From: Drancourtella massiliensis | Lineage (GTDB): Bacteria > Bacillota > Clostridia > Lachnospirales > Lachnospiraceae | Assembly (NCBI RefSeq): GCF_016900655.1 | Contig: NZ_JACJKH010000005.1 | Location: 83,673-147,672 of the forward strand | DNA length: 64,000 nt | Direction: 5' to 3' | In this document: one piece after another, positions 43,326 to 52,139 of the stretch | How positions within the stretch are numbered: position 1 is the stretch's first letter | Layout: each line of letters opens with the position of its first letter | The notes under the pieces: model-generated | Told to the model about the DNA's origin: nothing | The model's input: only the letters and a program-made list of their open reading frames with translations | Database searches by the model: none | Made by a program: the position numbers and the translations under genes

Positions 43326-43352
43326 TAAAAAGGACAGGATATCCTGCCCTTT
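43326..43352 (-). terminator. Terminator after leuA
   Basis: AAAGGGCAGGAT and ATCCTGTCCTTT pair on the minus strand almost without a loop (the central bases open), followed by TTTTTATATT. It lies only a few bases after the leuA stop. Confidence 0.82.
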
Positions 43353-43355
43353 ATC

Positions 43356-45014
43356 TTAATTTTCAATCAGTCTGTCAACTGCGCTGAAGAATGCGCGGAA
43401 GCCTGCTCTCGTAATATTGGCGCTGACACCAACTCCGTATGTTTCTTTTCCGGTGCGGTTATCATGCAGACAGATATAAGCAGCTGCCTTTGCCTCGGAT
43501 CCTTTGCTCAGTGCATGCTGTGAATAATCCACCAGTGTGAAATCCATGCCGGTTTCGTCTGCCATCAGCTTTTTAAGTGCGGCAAGCGGACCGTTTCCTA
43601 CTGCTTTTGCACTCTTTAATTCTTCACCTGCCATGAATACTACTTCTACTTCTGTCTCATTTTCAGCCACATCTTCTGCCTTTGCCCGAATGAATTCATA
43701 CGGTGTCTTTTTCCGCAGATATTCTTTTTCAAATACTTCCATGATGGTTGCCGGTGCAACTTCACCCTGTTCTTCCGCAATCTTCTGGATTACATCTGCA
43801 AACTCTTTGTGCATCCTTTTCGGAAGCTTGTAGCCGAACTCGCTGTCCATCACAAACGCTACACCGCCTTTTCCTGACTGGCTGTTGATCCGGACAATCG
43901 GCTCATATTCTCTTCCGATGTCGGATGGATCAATCGGAAGATACGGTACTTCCCACCATTCCTGATTCTTCTCATGCATTGCCTGCATACCTTTGTTGAT
44001 GGCATCCTGATGAGAACCTGAAAATGCAGTGAACACCAGCTTTCCGGCATATGGATGACGCATCGGAACATCCATCTTGCTGCATCTTTCGTAAACTTCT
44101 TTGATCTCTGTCACATTTTCGATATTCAGCTCCGGATTAATACCCTGTGAGAACATATTGTAAGCAACGGTGAGAATATCCAGGTTTCCTGTTCTCTCTC
44201 CGTTTCCAAAAAGCGTTCCCTCCACTCTGTCTGCTCCTGCGAGGAGTGCGAGCTCGGTCGCGGCAACACCGGTTCCTCTGTCATTATGCGGATGAATGCT
44301 GAGAATCACGCTTTCCCTGTCGCTGAAATGGCGGTTCATCCATTCAATCTGATCTGCATACACATTCGGTGTTGTCATTTCCACAGTAGCCGGAAGGTTA
44401 ATGATGATAGGTTTCTCTTTTGTCGCTCCCCATTCTTTCTGAACAGCCTCACACACTTCCAGAGCATAATCAAGTTCTGTTCCGGTAAAGCTTTCCGGGG
44501 AATATTCCAGCCTTAAATTCCCCTCAAAGTCCTCCGCGTATTTTTTTACCATCCTTGTTCCATCAAGGGCAATTTCTTTAATTTCTTCTTTTCCCTTTTT
44601 GAATACAACTTCCCTCTGAAGGGTGGACGTAGAGTTGTAGATATGTACGATCGCATTCTTCACTCCTTTGAGAGACTCAAATGTTCTCTGCACAAGATGA
44701 TCTCTGCACTGTACAAGCACCTGAATCCATACATCATCCGGAATCAGATTTTCATCCACCAGTTTCCGCAGAAAATCATACTCAATCTGGGAAGCAGACG
44801 GAAATCCTACTTCGATCTCCTTAAACCCAAGTTTGACAAGCAGGTTAAACATCTCTATTTTTTCTTCTACAACCATTGGTTCAATCAATGCCTGGTTTCC
44901 ATCTCTTAAATCCACGCTGCACCATACCGGTGCTTTTTCGATCTGTTTATCCGGCCAGGTCCGTTCTGGATACGGAACAACCGGCACCCTCCTGTATCTC
45001 TGATAATTCAGCAT
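43356..45014 (-). CDS. leuA: 2-isopropylmalate synthase
   Basis: First committed step of leucine synthesis: acetyl-CoA plus 2-oxoisovalerate. It has 552 residues from the ATG at 45014 (GAGGAG upstream). CSVDLRDGNQALIEPM holds the metal-binding RDGNQ; SIHPHNDRGTGVAATELAL has the HxH-type metal ligands; GNGERTGNLD follows. The C-terminal third is the LeuA regulatory domain. The length and the ERTWPDK beginning fit the long LeuA type of actinobacteria and some clostridia. No T-box or leader precedes it; it follows HPr by 28 bases. Confidence 0.95.
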   Translation of the reverse strand: MLNYQRYRRVPVVPYPERTWPDKQIEKAPVWCSVDLRDGNQALIEPMVVEEKIEMFNLLVKLGFKEIEVGFPSASQIEYDFLRKLVDENLIPDDVWIQVLVQCRDHLVQRTFESLKGVKNAIVHIYNSTSTLQREVVFKKGKEEIKEIALDGTRMVKKYAEDFEGNLRLEYSPESFTGTELDYALEVCEAVQKEWGATKEKPIIINLPATVEMTTPNVYADQIEWMNRHFSDRESVILSIHPHNDRGTGVAATELALLAGADRVEGTLFGNGERTGNLDILTVAYNMFSQGINPELNIENVTEIKEVYERCSKMDVPMRHPYAGKLVFTAFSGSHQDAINKGMQAMHEKNQEWWEVPYLPIDPSDIGREYEPIVRINSQSGKGGVAFVMDSEFGYKLPKRMHKEFADVIQKIAEEQGEVAPATIMEVFEKEYLRKKTPYEFIRAKAEDVAENETEVEVVFMAGEELKSAKAVGNGPLAALKKLMADETGMDFTLVDYSQHALSKGSEAKAAAYICLHDNRTGKETYGVGVSANITRAGFRAFFSAVDRLIEN

Positions 45015-45042
45015 TCCAATCACACTCCTCATTCTTCTGTCT

Positions 45043-45306
45043 CTATTCTCCCAGTCCGCTCTCAACAAGTGCCACCATTGTCTCAAGTGCCTGTTTTTCA
45101 TCTTCTCCGTCACAGATGATCTCCAGTTCATCTCCGCATTTCACACAGGCTCCAAGAACACTGAGAACACTTTTTGCATTGCTCTCGCCTTTATTCGTAC
45201 GGAACTTTACACTGCACCGAAATTCAACCGCAGTCTTACAGAACAGTCCTGCGGGCCTCAGATGAAGTCCCGTAGGATTGCTTACAACTACTTTCCGGCT
45301 AACCAT
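45043..45306 (-). CDS. HPr family phosphocarrier protein
   Basis: It has 87 residues. NPTGLHLRPAGLF has His15, the site phosphorylated by enzyme I in the sugar phosphotransferase system. NAKSVLSVLGACVKCGDELE has Ser46, the HPrK target used in catabolite control. Both residues being present argues against a Crh-type protein, which lacks His15. Extra cysteines (23, 31 and in GACVKCG) are unusual. AGGGAA lies before the ATG. It sits between cdaR and leuA rather than with a ptsI gene. Confidence 0.92.
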   Translation of the reverse strand: MVSRKVVVSNPTGLHLRPAGLFCKTAVEFRCSVKFRTNKGESNAKSVLSVLGACVKCGDELEIICDGEDEKQALETMVALVESGLGE

Positions 45307-45320
45307 AGTATTCCCTCCAG

Positions 45321-46586
45321 TTATTCACTTTCTTCGTTTTCAACCTGTTCCAGCCTGACCTTGATGACAACATCTTCCGCCAGTGAACATCCTTCCGGCA
45401 GTCTTACTTCCACCGGTACATCATATTCTCCCGGCTCTCGATATGTGACAAGATTAATTGACAGACTGCCTTCTCCAAGTTCCAGAGAATCCAGGAGTTC
45501 CTGATCTCCCTGAACCTTGATCTCCAGATTGTTGCCGGATACATAGGAATAGCGGAGACCTTCCTGCAGATTGTTCACGACAATGGATCCTGTCGGCATC
45601 TCCAGAGTCCTGCTTCCTTCCTCTTCAATTCCTATTGTGACGACAACCGCTCCGGCATTTTTATCAATCAGCTCCACGCCATCCGGGAGATACGGGGTAA
45701 TATCAACCACAACCTCCTCTTTACTGTTCAGATTCTGAATGTTCAAAGCACTTGCAGGGATCTCAATCTTGTCAAGATCTTCAAGTACATCTGAACTTCC
45801 TGATACCTGAACCTCCGTCGGTTCTGTCGTGATACCTGTAAATATGTATCCGTCAGCCGTCCTGATGGATGATGTGTCGAACTCCAGCTGGAGTCGTTTT
45901 GTATTTCTCACCTCAACCTGAACACTTACATCGTTCTCATCTCTCAGATCCTGAAGTGTGAGCAGCGTATTATCGATTGTCTTTCCTTCCGCGTCATAGA
46001 ATACCAGCTTGGACTGAAGTGTCGTATCTTCTGCCAGTCCGGTTACATCTACTTCAGCAACCACCTTGTCAATCTGATCGATGATGGACTTCGGTCCATT
46101 GACTCTTACTTTCTCCGGATCTGCTTTAATTTCTCCCAGCACGTATCCATCTCTGACGCTTCCTGTTGTTGTCGGCGTAATCGGGAATGTATTCTGTGCT
46201 TCATCCTCGATCGTTACCTGCAGATTTCTCGGACTAGAATATGCCTCCACATATTCAAATCCCGGTATCGACACCTCAATCGGAACCTGTGAACCAAGAG
46301 ACATCTCTTTCATATCCGCAGATGCTTTAATGTCAGAAACAGTCATGCTGTGCAGGACAGACCTCTTGGCCCTTACTGTCACCCGGACCGTATCTGTTTC
46401 ATCTTCAATCTGATAGGTCTTTCCTTTACTGGTCACAACCTCCGGATGCAGTACTTCAACCGGTACATTTGAAAACTGCACGGATGTAACCGGATCGTCA
46501 ACGTTTACAACGACTGCCCATAAAAATACGGCAAGTGCAAGCGACAACAGCTTCAGAGGGAGGTTTTTAGTCAGTTTCTTTTTCAT
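45321..46586 (-). CDS. cdaR: CdaR, YbbR-domain regulator of diadenylate cyclase
   Basis: It has 421 residues. One N-terminal membrane segment at about 8-27 (LPLKLLSLALAVFLWAVVVN) and then four YbbR beta domains outside, each about 80 residues (for example VTVRAKRSVLHSM, VRVNGPKSIIDQIDKV, VQVSGSSDVLEDLDKI, IKVQGDQELLDSL). CdaR modulates CdaA at the membrane. It overlaps cdaA by 20 bases, as usual. glmM, the normal third gene, is missing here and replaced by HPr and leuA. Confidence 0.95.
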   Translation of the reverse strand: MKKKLTKNLPLKLLSLALAVFLWAVVVNVDDPVTSVQFSNVPVEVLHPEVVTSKGKTYQIEDETDTVRVTVRAKRSVLHSMTVSDIKASADMKEMSLGSQVPIEVSIPGFEYVEAYSSPRNLQVTIEDEAQNTFPITPTTTGSVRDGYVLGEIKADPEKVRVNGPKSIIDQIDKVVAEVDVTGLAEDTTLQSKLVFYDAEGKTIDNTLLTLQDLRDENDVSVQVEVRNTKRLQLEFDTSSIRTADGYIFTGITTEPTEVQVSGSSDVLEDLDKIEIPASALNIQNLNSKEEVVVDITPYLPDGVELIDKNAGAVVVTIGIEEEGSRTLEMPTGSIVVNNLQEGLRYSYVSGNNLEIKVQGDQELLDSLELGEGSLSINLVTYREPGEYDVPVEVRLPEGCSLAEDVVIKVRLEQVENEESE

Positions 46587-47445
46587 GTTTCCGCCTTCCT
46601 TTCCACAGTTTCGCTATTTTCTTTTCCGTATTCTTCGTCTGAATCTTGATCAGACTCTCCTTAAGATATTCCGGAGTCACATTTCTTACAAGCTGTCCGC
46701 CCTGTGCTACAGACACGTATCCGGTCTCCTCGGATACCGCAATGATCAGCGCGTCGCTGACTTCGCTCATTCCAAGAGCAGCTCTGTGCCGTGTCCCCAG
46801 TTCCTTACTGATCTCCATGTTATCTGAGAGCGGCAGGTAACAGGTCGCGGAAACAATCCGGTTTTCCCTTACAATAATTGCACCGTCATGCAGCGGGGTA
46901 TTATGCTCAAAAATATTAATCAGAACCTGGGAAGATACAATACAGTCCATATAGATTCCGGTACTTTCATACTCCGTCAGACGGATCGCCTGCTCCACTA
47001 CAATCAGTGCTCCTGTCTTTACTTTTCCCATGGCGAAGCATGCTTCCACAATCGCATCGATCGTCCTGCTGCTGAACCGTTCGTTTTCTTTCCCCTTGTC
47101 AAGCGGCACAATCGCTGTGAGGAACCGTTTTTCCCCAAGCTTTTCCAGCGCCCGGCGAAGCTCCGGCTGGAAAACCACAATCGTCGCGGTCGCAAGGATC
47201 GATACACTGTTCCTTGCAATCCACAAAATGGTATTCATCTTCAATATGGCTGCGACAAGAATGAAAACAGCAAGGACCAGAATTCCCTTTAGCAGCATCC
47301 ATGCCTTTGTGTTTTTGATCCAGACCATGATCTGATAGATCAGAAACGCTACAATCACAATTTCCACAATATCCGTCCAGTAAATATCCGGCAGATACCA
47401 GTCCGGAAAATATCCTCTCATAGCTTCAAAAAATCTGCTGTTCAT
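46567..47445 (-). CDS. cdaA: Diadenylate cyclase CdaA (c-di-AMP synthase)
   Basis: Makes c-di-AMP from two ATP, a regulator of potassium and osmolyte balance and of the wall. It has 292 residues from the ATG at 47445 (GGGAGGTG upstream). Three membrane segments lie within residues 20-85, followed by the DAC domain with NTPLHDGAIIVREN and GTRHRAALGMSEV (the DGA and RHR motifs). The C-terminus is basic. Followed directly by cdaR. All catalytic motifs are intact. Confidence 0.96.
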   Translation of the reverse strand: MNSRFFEAMRGYFPDWYLPDIYWTDIVEIVIVAFLIYQIMVWIKNTKAWMLLKGILVLAVFILVAAILKMNTILWIARNSVSILATATIVVFQPELRRALEKLGEKRFLTAIVPLDKGKENERFSSRTIDAIVEACFAMGKVKTGALIVVEQAIRLTEYESTGIYMDCIVSSQVLINIFEHNTPLHDGAIIVRENRIVSATCYLPLSDNMEISKELGTRHRAALGMSEVSDALIIAVSEETGYVSVAQGGQLVRNVTPEYLKESLIKIQTKNTEKKIAKLWKGRRKHEKETD

Positions 47446-47500
47446 TCCTGTCACCTCCCATCATCTTATACTCACCCATGTTATCCCCTTTTTTCTTTTG

Positions 47501-48631
47501 CTATTTAGATTCGTCTTTATCGTCCAATTCATTTTTCAGCAGCTTCTCAAGATCCATTTCTTCCTGAAGCTGCTTGGCCAGAAGCATCTCTTCTGTCATC
47601 CCCGGTATGTAGGTCTTCTCTGTAGTTTTTTCCGCCGGAGACGGGGAAGCTTCTTCTATTTCTTCGATCCTTGTATCCCGGTTTTTGTTCTCATTCTTTT
47701 TGGAATCTGTCTTTCGTCTGCTGATCTTTTTCACCCGTTTTTCAGGAACAGCAACAGATACCTTTGGTATCGCTTTAACATAATAGTAATATTCGTCATC
47801 CTCGTACTGAAATTTTTCTGCCTTGGAATAGTCGACAGAAAAAATGAAAAACTCCAGAATCAGGGCAAGAAGAACCGAAATAATATTTCCGAAAATCAAT
47901 GTCACATAATCAATCTGTACACTGAAGACGATGCTTCCTGCAACGATGACGATAATGTCGGCCACTGCTCCGGCTGCCACGCCGATTTTCCATGATTGAT
48001 CGAACTCACTTGTTCTAAGTGTGTAGACAACCAGAAACGCCACAACAAATGATGCGATGTAAATCCACATTTCTTTATTCTGCAGGATCTGTGTGGCAAA
48101 CAAGGTCATCTCTCCTGCCATTCCGCTTGCCCCCGTTACAGCTGTTGCCGACATTTCCAGATAATTGATCATGGAATAGATCAGTGTACCGAAAAAAATC
48201 GGAATGATACAGATTGGCGTTCCCATCAGCGCAAATGCCATCGGAACCGCAAACGGAATCTTGAAAAAGTATGCGACCATAACAAGAAGGACAATCATCG
48301 ACTTTTCCGGTGTAAAACGAAAATAGAAAATGAACATTACTGCAAACAGAGCTGCCGTCACAATCATAACTCCCATCGACAGGGCATATACGTGAATTAA
48401 AATCAGCACCGCTGTCACCAGTACGGTAAGTGTCCCCGGAAGGAACGCACAGATCAGAGCCAGTATCAAAGTAACAAGCGGATTTGCCACAGCCTCCATA
48501 TAACCAATCTTGGAATTAACAAGATAAAATACAATAAAAGCAAGCAGAAACTGTACGATTTTATCTACTTCTTTTGAGTATTTCGCGTAAAAGGCCTGCA
48601 GCTGCTCCTTCAGGACAAATAAATTACTCAT
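47501..48631 (-). CDS. Polytopic membrane protein with long charged cytoplasmic tail, unknown function
   Basis: It has 376 residues. About eight membrane segments lie within residues 27-290, including VTLILALICAFLPGTLTVL and FGNIISVLLALILEFFIFS. A hydrophilic tail of about 90 residues follows, rich in Lys, Glu and Asp, ending LLKNELDDKDESK. I do not recognise a named family. Its start overlaps the stop of the 135-residue gene by eight bases, so they are translated as a pair, and cdaA follows 55 bases downstream. It may belong to envelope functions linked to c-di-AMP, but that is only by place. Confidence 0.75.
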   Translation of the reverse strand: MSNLFVLKEQLQAFYAKYSKEVDKIVQFLLAFIVFYLVNSKIGYMEAVANPLVTLILALICAFLPGTLTVLVTAVLILIHVYALSMGVMIVTAALFAVMFIFYFRFTPEKSMIVLLVMVAYFFKIPFAVPMAFALMGTPICIIPIFFGTLIYSMINYLEMSATAVTGASGMAGEMTLFATQILQNKEMWIYIASFVVAFLVVYTLRTSEFDQSWKIGVAAGAVADIIVIVAGSIVFSVQIDYVTLIFGNIISVLLALILEFFIFSVDYSKAEKFQYEDDEYYYYVKAIPKVSVAVPEKRVKKISRRKTDSKKNENKNRDTRIEEIEEASPSPAEKTTEKTYIPGMTEEMLLAKQLQEEMDLEKLLKNELDDKDESK

Positions 48632-49031
48632 TTTTTTTCTTCCTTTCTTTACCGTAAAATTTCTCCAGCTGAGTCAGCATACGGACATAGCGCTTTACTC
48701 TCCCCTTTGCCCTGATATGCTTCTTCTGGTAAAACCTGGAAGCAAAAAGCCCGTAAGAAACAGCAAGAATCAGATATAGCGCAACAGCCGCCAGCATAAT
48801 CAGAACTATGCTTATCAAAGTTGCCTCATTCAGAAAGGATTCCATAAAAGCGGCCGCAAACACTCCAAACAGAACTACATATCCTATCGTAACCCAGATC
48901 ACAGTAATAATCGTCTGATAGCTGATATAATCTTTTTTGTAATAGGAAGCAATTTTAAAATCTTCTTTTCCATATTTTTCCTCATATAGAGCCATTTTGT
49001 TCATCAGCTTTACTTTTTCTTCGTTAACCAT
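48624..49031 (-). CDS. Small membrane protein, unknown function
   Basis: It has 135 residues. Charged N-terminus (KMALYEEKYGKEDFKIASYY), two membrane segments at about 41-65 and 70-95, and a basic C-terminus (KGRVKRYVRMLTQLEKFYG). AAGGTGG lies before the ATG. Overlaps the next gene. No known domain is visible to me; it reads as a genuine gene by codon use, ribosome site and coupling. Confidence 0.72.
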   Translation of the reverse strand: MVNEEKVKLMNKMALYEEKYGKEDFKIASYYKKDYISYQTIITVIWVTIGYVVLFGVFAAAFMESFLNEATLISIVLIMLAAVALYLILAVSYGLFASRFYQKKHIRAKGRVKRYVRMLTQLEKFYGKERKKKNE

Positions 49032-49077
49032 ATTCCACCTTCCTATCCTCAGAAAACTATGTTCAGTATATCAAAAA

Positions 49078-49785
49078 TCAAATATCTTGTCCAATACTTA
49101 TCGTCAAAAAGAACACCCTCCTGACTCCTGATTTCTTCAGTGTTTTTGCGGCCTCATTGACCGTATTGCCCGTCGTATAGATGTCATCAATAAGAAGTAC
49201 CCGTTCCGGAAGTCCGGTTTTTCGTTCAACCCGAAAAGTTCCTTCCAGATTATGTGCTCTTCCGCGTCTGTTCAGACTTTTCTGAGCGTCTGACGTCTTC
49301 CGCTTTCGGATCAGTCCGGTTTCCACCGGAATTCCGGTAAGTTTTCCAAGTTCTTCTGCCAGAATTTCCGCCTGATTGTAACCACGTTTTCTTTTCTTCC
49401 ACTTATCCATCGGAACCGGAAGGATCGCCTGTACCTTCCATTTCTGAATCTGCTTTCCCAGACGTTCTTTCATTGTTTCCGCATAATACCGGGCATATAC
49501 CCTGCGGTTTTTAAACTTGAACTGATAGATGGAGCCGCTCACCGGGGGCCGGTGCGTCCAGAGACTCCTCCCTCTGTCAAACCAGCAGTTTCCATCCTCA
49601 ATTCTCTCCCGGCAGTCCCTGCAGTACTCTGTCTGTTCATCCCCGACCGGTTTCCCACATTTTTTGCACATTGGTTCTTTTATCCATGAAAGTTTTTTCA
49701 GGCAGTCTGTACACGGCCCCTTCGCGTTCACCTTTCCGCAGAACGGGCAGACATCCGGATAAAGCAGTTTCCATATATTCTTCAT
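49078..49785 (-). CDS. comF: ComF family protein (phosphoribosyltransferase-like)
   Basis: Needed for DNA uptake in competent bacteria. In other bacteria it is thought to act with a helicase. It has 235 residues from the ATG at 49785. An N-terminal double zinc ribbon (CPFCGKVNAKGPCTDC, CKKCGKPVGDEQTEYCRDC) precedes ILPVPMDKWKKRKRGYNQ and the PRPP loop VLLIDDIYTTGNT. The start is uncertain: no good ribosome site lies before 49785, and an ATG at 49866 is in frame but would overlap recD2 by 59 bases. It lies directly downstream of recD2. Confidence 0.9.
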   Translation of the reverse strand: MKNIWKLLYPDVCPFCGKVNAKGPCTDCLKKLSWIKEPMCKKCGKPVGDEQTEYCRDCRERIEDGNCWFDRGRSLWTHRPPVSGSIYQFKFKNRRVYARYYAETMKERLGKQIQKWKVQAILPVPMDKWKKRKRGYNQAEILAEELGKLTGIPVETGLIRKRKTSDAQKSLNRRGRAHNLEGTFRVERKTGLPERVLLIDDIYTTGNTVNEAAKTLKKSGVRRVFFLTISIGQDI

Positions 49786-49807
49786 GCTGTTTTTGTTCTG
49801 ATTTTCC

Positions 49808-52018
49808 CTACGATAGTTCCCGGATCCTCTCCGAGAGAGAAGTGTTCCGCTTCTGCTCTTCAACATTTCGAATCATTTCCTGAAAAACAGTATCGCTTCC
49901 TACAAGTGTAACACATTTTTTTGCTCTTGTAACTGCCGTATACAATAAATTCCTGCAATAAAGCTGTTTTGGTCCCGAGAGAAGCGGAATAATAACCGCC
50001 GGATACTCACTTCCCTGAGATTTATGGATGGTAACCGCATAGGCAAGCTCCAGTTCATCCAGCAGCTTAAATGGATATTTTACCTTACGTTTTTCGTCAA
50101 ACTCCACTTCCACAGTCTCATCATATGTATGAATGGCCGTCACAATACCTATATCTCCGTTGAAAACTCCGATCCCTTTATCAACAACCAGTCCGTATTT
50201 TGTGGCAATCTCCCATTCCAGCTGATAGTTGTTTTTCGTCTGCATCACTTTATCGCCGACACGGAATATTTTTTCCCCATATTCCTTTTCCTGATTTTTA
50301 GGGGACGGCGGATTTAAATACTGCTGCAGAATCCGGTTTAACCGTTCCACTCCCAGAAGCCCCTTCTTCATCGGCGCCAGTACCTGAATATCTGTCATTT
50401 TTGCATCCACATACCGCGGAAGTTTTTTCTGGATCAGTGTCAGGATCACGCTGATAATAACATCTGCATCCTGTCTTTTTAAAAAGAAAAAATCTCTGCT
50501 CTTATTATCAAGCCGTACTTCCAGTCCCGCGTTGATCCGATGCGCATTGACGACAATATCACTTTCCTGTGCCTGCCGGAAAATCCTGGTCAGCATCATG
50601 ACAGGAAATACTTCGGAATCGATCAGATCCTTGAGCACTTTTCCCGGACCCACCGACGGAAGCTGATTGATATCTCCTACAAGAATCAGTCTTGTCCCCG
50701 GGATCACCGCAGACAAAAGCGCATGCATCAGAGGCAGATCCACCATGGACATTTCATCAATAATTACCACATCTGTTTCCAGAGGATTCTCCTGATTTCT
50801 CCCGAATCCTCCTTTCCCTGTCTCCTCAGGATTTCCACTGACTTCCAGAAGGCGGTGAATTGTCTGCGCCTCATATCCGGTCGTCTCTGTCATCCTTTTG
50901 GCGGCGCGTCCTGTCGGCGCGGCAAGACGGATATCCATCCCTTCACTCAGGAAATAGCGGATCATGGCATTGATCGTGGTTGTCTTTCCGGTTCCCGGCC
51001 CTCCTGTCAGGATAAAGATACCGTTTTTTACCGCCTCTGCCACCGCTTCTCTCTGTCTTTCATCCAGCGTGGACTCATTCTGCTTTTCCAGCTTTTCAAT
51101 CCGTTTCCGGATCAGACTGTCGTCTTCCTCGTACCGGATATTCAGTTCTTTGAGCATCCGTGCCGTATTCATCTCCATGTAATAGTACTTTGCCGGATAT
51201 ACGCGGACCTGCTCTTCATCCTGCTTCAGGACAACCTTCTTTTCCATCGCAAGATCCATCAGATACTTCTCAATATCTGTAATCTCCACTTCCAGAAGCT
51301 GTGCCGCTTTTGCTGAAAGCACCTTTTCTTCCAGATATACATGACCTTCCTGTACACTTTGAAGCAGTGTATAAAAAATCCCGCTCTGAATCCGGAAATC
51401 TGAATCCGTATGAATTCCGATTCTGAATGCTATCTCATCTGCCGTTTTAAATCCGACTCCTTCAATATCATCTGCCAGTCTGTATGGATTTTCTTCCAGA
51501 ATGCTGTAAATTCCCAGTCCGTATTTCTGATAGATCTTGACTGCCAGATTGATGGAAATCCCGTATTTCTGCAGATAAATCATTGCCTGTCTGAGGTCTT
51601 TCTTTTCTTCTACCTGTACGCAGATTTCCCGGGCCTTTCTCTCACTGATTCCCTTGATTTCCGCCAGCCGCTCCGGCTCTTCCTCCATAATGCGGAATGT
51701 ATCTTCTCCAAATTTCGCAACGATCTTTCCTGCAAGCGCAGGCCCGATCCCCTTCACAGCACCGGATCCAAGATACCGCTCAATGGATTCCCTGTCCTCC
51801 GGCTCCTTTACCTTGTGCCCTGTCACCTGAAGCTGCAGCCCGTAAGAAGGATGCATGACATACTCTCCTTCCAGTTCCAGAAATTCCCCATCCCCAATGT
51901 ACGGAAATTTCCCGACACAGGTTACTTCCCCGTTCTCATTATGAAATTGAAATACCGTATAACCATTTTCCTCGTTTCTGAAAATAATATGGTCAATGTA
52001 TCCCGTTATCTTTTCCAC
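49808..52018 (-). CDS. recD2: RecD2-type ATP-dependent DNA helicase
   Basis: Superfamily 1B 5'-3' helicase without RecBC. It has 736 residues: an N-terminal OB-like part (GYIDHIIFRNEENGYTVFQF), helix-hairpin-helix elements (GVGFKTADEIAFRIG and others), Walker A GGPGTGKTTTINAM, DVVIIDEMSMVDL (motif II), LILVGDINQLPSVGPGKVLK (motif III) and the final VTIHKSQGSEYPAVI and LLYTAVTRAKK. The start is GTG at 52018 with GGAGGAAACAG upstream. Followed at once by comF. Confidence 0.95.
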   Translation of the reverse strand: MEKITGYIDHIIFRNEENGYTVFQFHNENGEVTCVGKFPYIGDGEFLELEGEYVMHPSYGLQLQVTGHKVKEPEDRESIERYLGSGAVKGIGPALAGKIVAKFGEDTFRIMEEEPERLAEIKGISERKAREICVQVEEKKDLRQAMIYLQKYGISINLAVKIYQKYGLGIYSILEENPYRLADDIEGVGFKTADEIAFRIGIHTDSDFRIQSGIFYTLLQSVQEGHVYLEEKVLSAKAAQLLEVEITDIEKYLMDLAMEKKVVLKQDEEQVRVYPAKYYYMEMNTARMLKELNIRYEEDDSLIRKRIEKLEKQNESTLDERQREAVAEAVKNGIFILTGGPGTGKTTTINAMIRYFLSEGMDIRLAAPTGRAAKRMTETTGYEAQTIHRLLEVSGNPEETGKGGFGRNQENPLETDVVIIDEMSMVDLPLMHALLSAVIPGTRLILVGDINQLPSVGPGKVLKDLIDSEVFPVMMLTRIFRQAQESDIVVNAHRINAGLEVRLDNKSRDFFFLKRQDADVIISVILTLIQKKLPRYVDAKMTDIQVLAPMKKGLLGVERLNRILQQYLNPPSPKNQEKEYGEKIFRVGDKVMQTKNNYQLEWEIATKYGLVVDKGIGVFNGDIGIVTAIHTYDETVEVEFDEKRKVKYPFKLLDELELAYAVTIHKSQGSEYPAVIIPLLSGPKQLYCRNLLYTAVTRAKKCVTLVGSDTVFQEMIRNVEEQKRNTSLSERIRELS

Positions 52019-52086
52019 CTGTTTCCTCCATTTGTATTCACCTTCAATACCGCCAGCCTCTTGTCATGCAACCGGCGGAAAGCAAC

Positions 52087-52126
52087 AGGACTGCTGCGAA
52101 AGTAATCCTCTTCCCGCAGCAGTCCT
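52087..52126 (-). terminator. Hairpin after mreB, weak terminator
   Basis: AGGACTGCTGCG and CGCAGCAGTCCT form a perfect 12-bp stem with a 16-nt loop. On the minus strand the following sequence is GTTGCTTTCC, not a clean T-run. It is therefore either a weak terminator or an RNA-stabilising structure. Confidence 0.6.
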
Positions 52127-52139
52127 TCTGTTTTGACTT

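Noticed and set aside
45015..45042. Leucine T-box or attenuator before leuA
   Set aside because: Only 28 bases separate HPr and leuA; there is no room or conserved T-box sequence.
52087..52126. Strong terminator after mreB
   Set aside because: The stem is perfect but no T-run follows on the minus strand, so it is listed only as a weak one.
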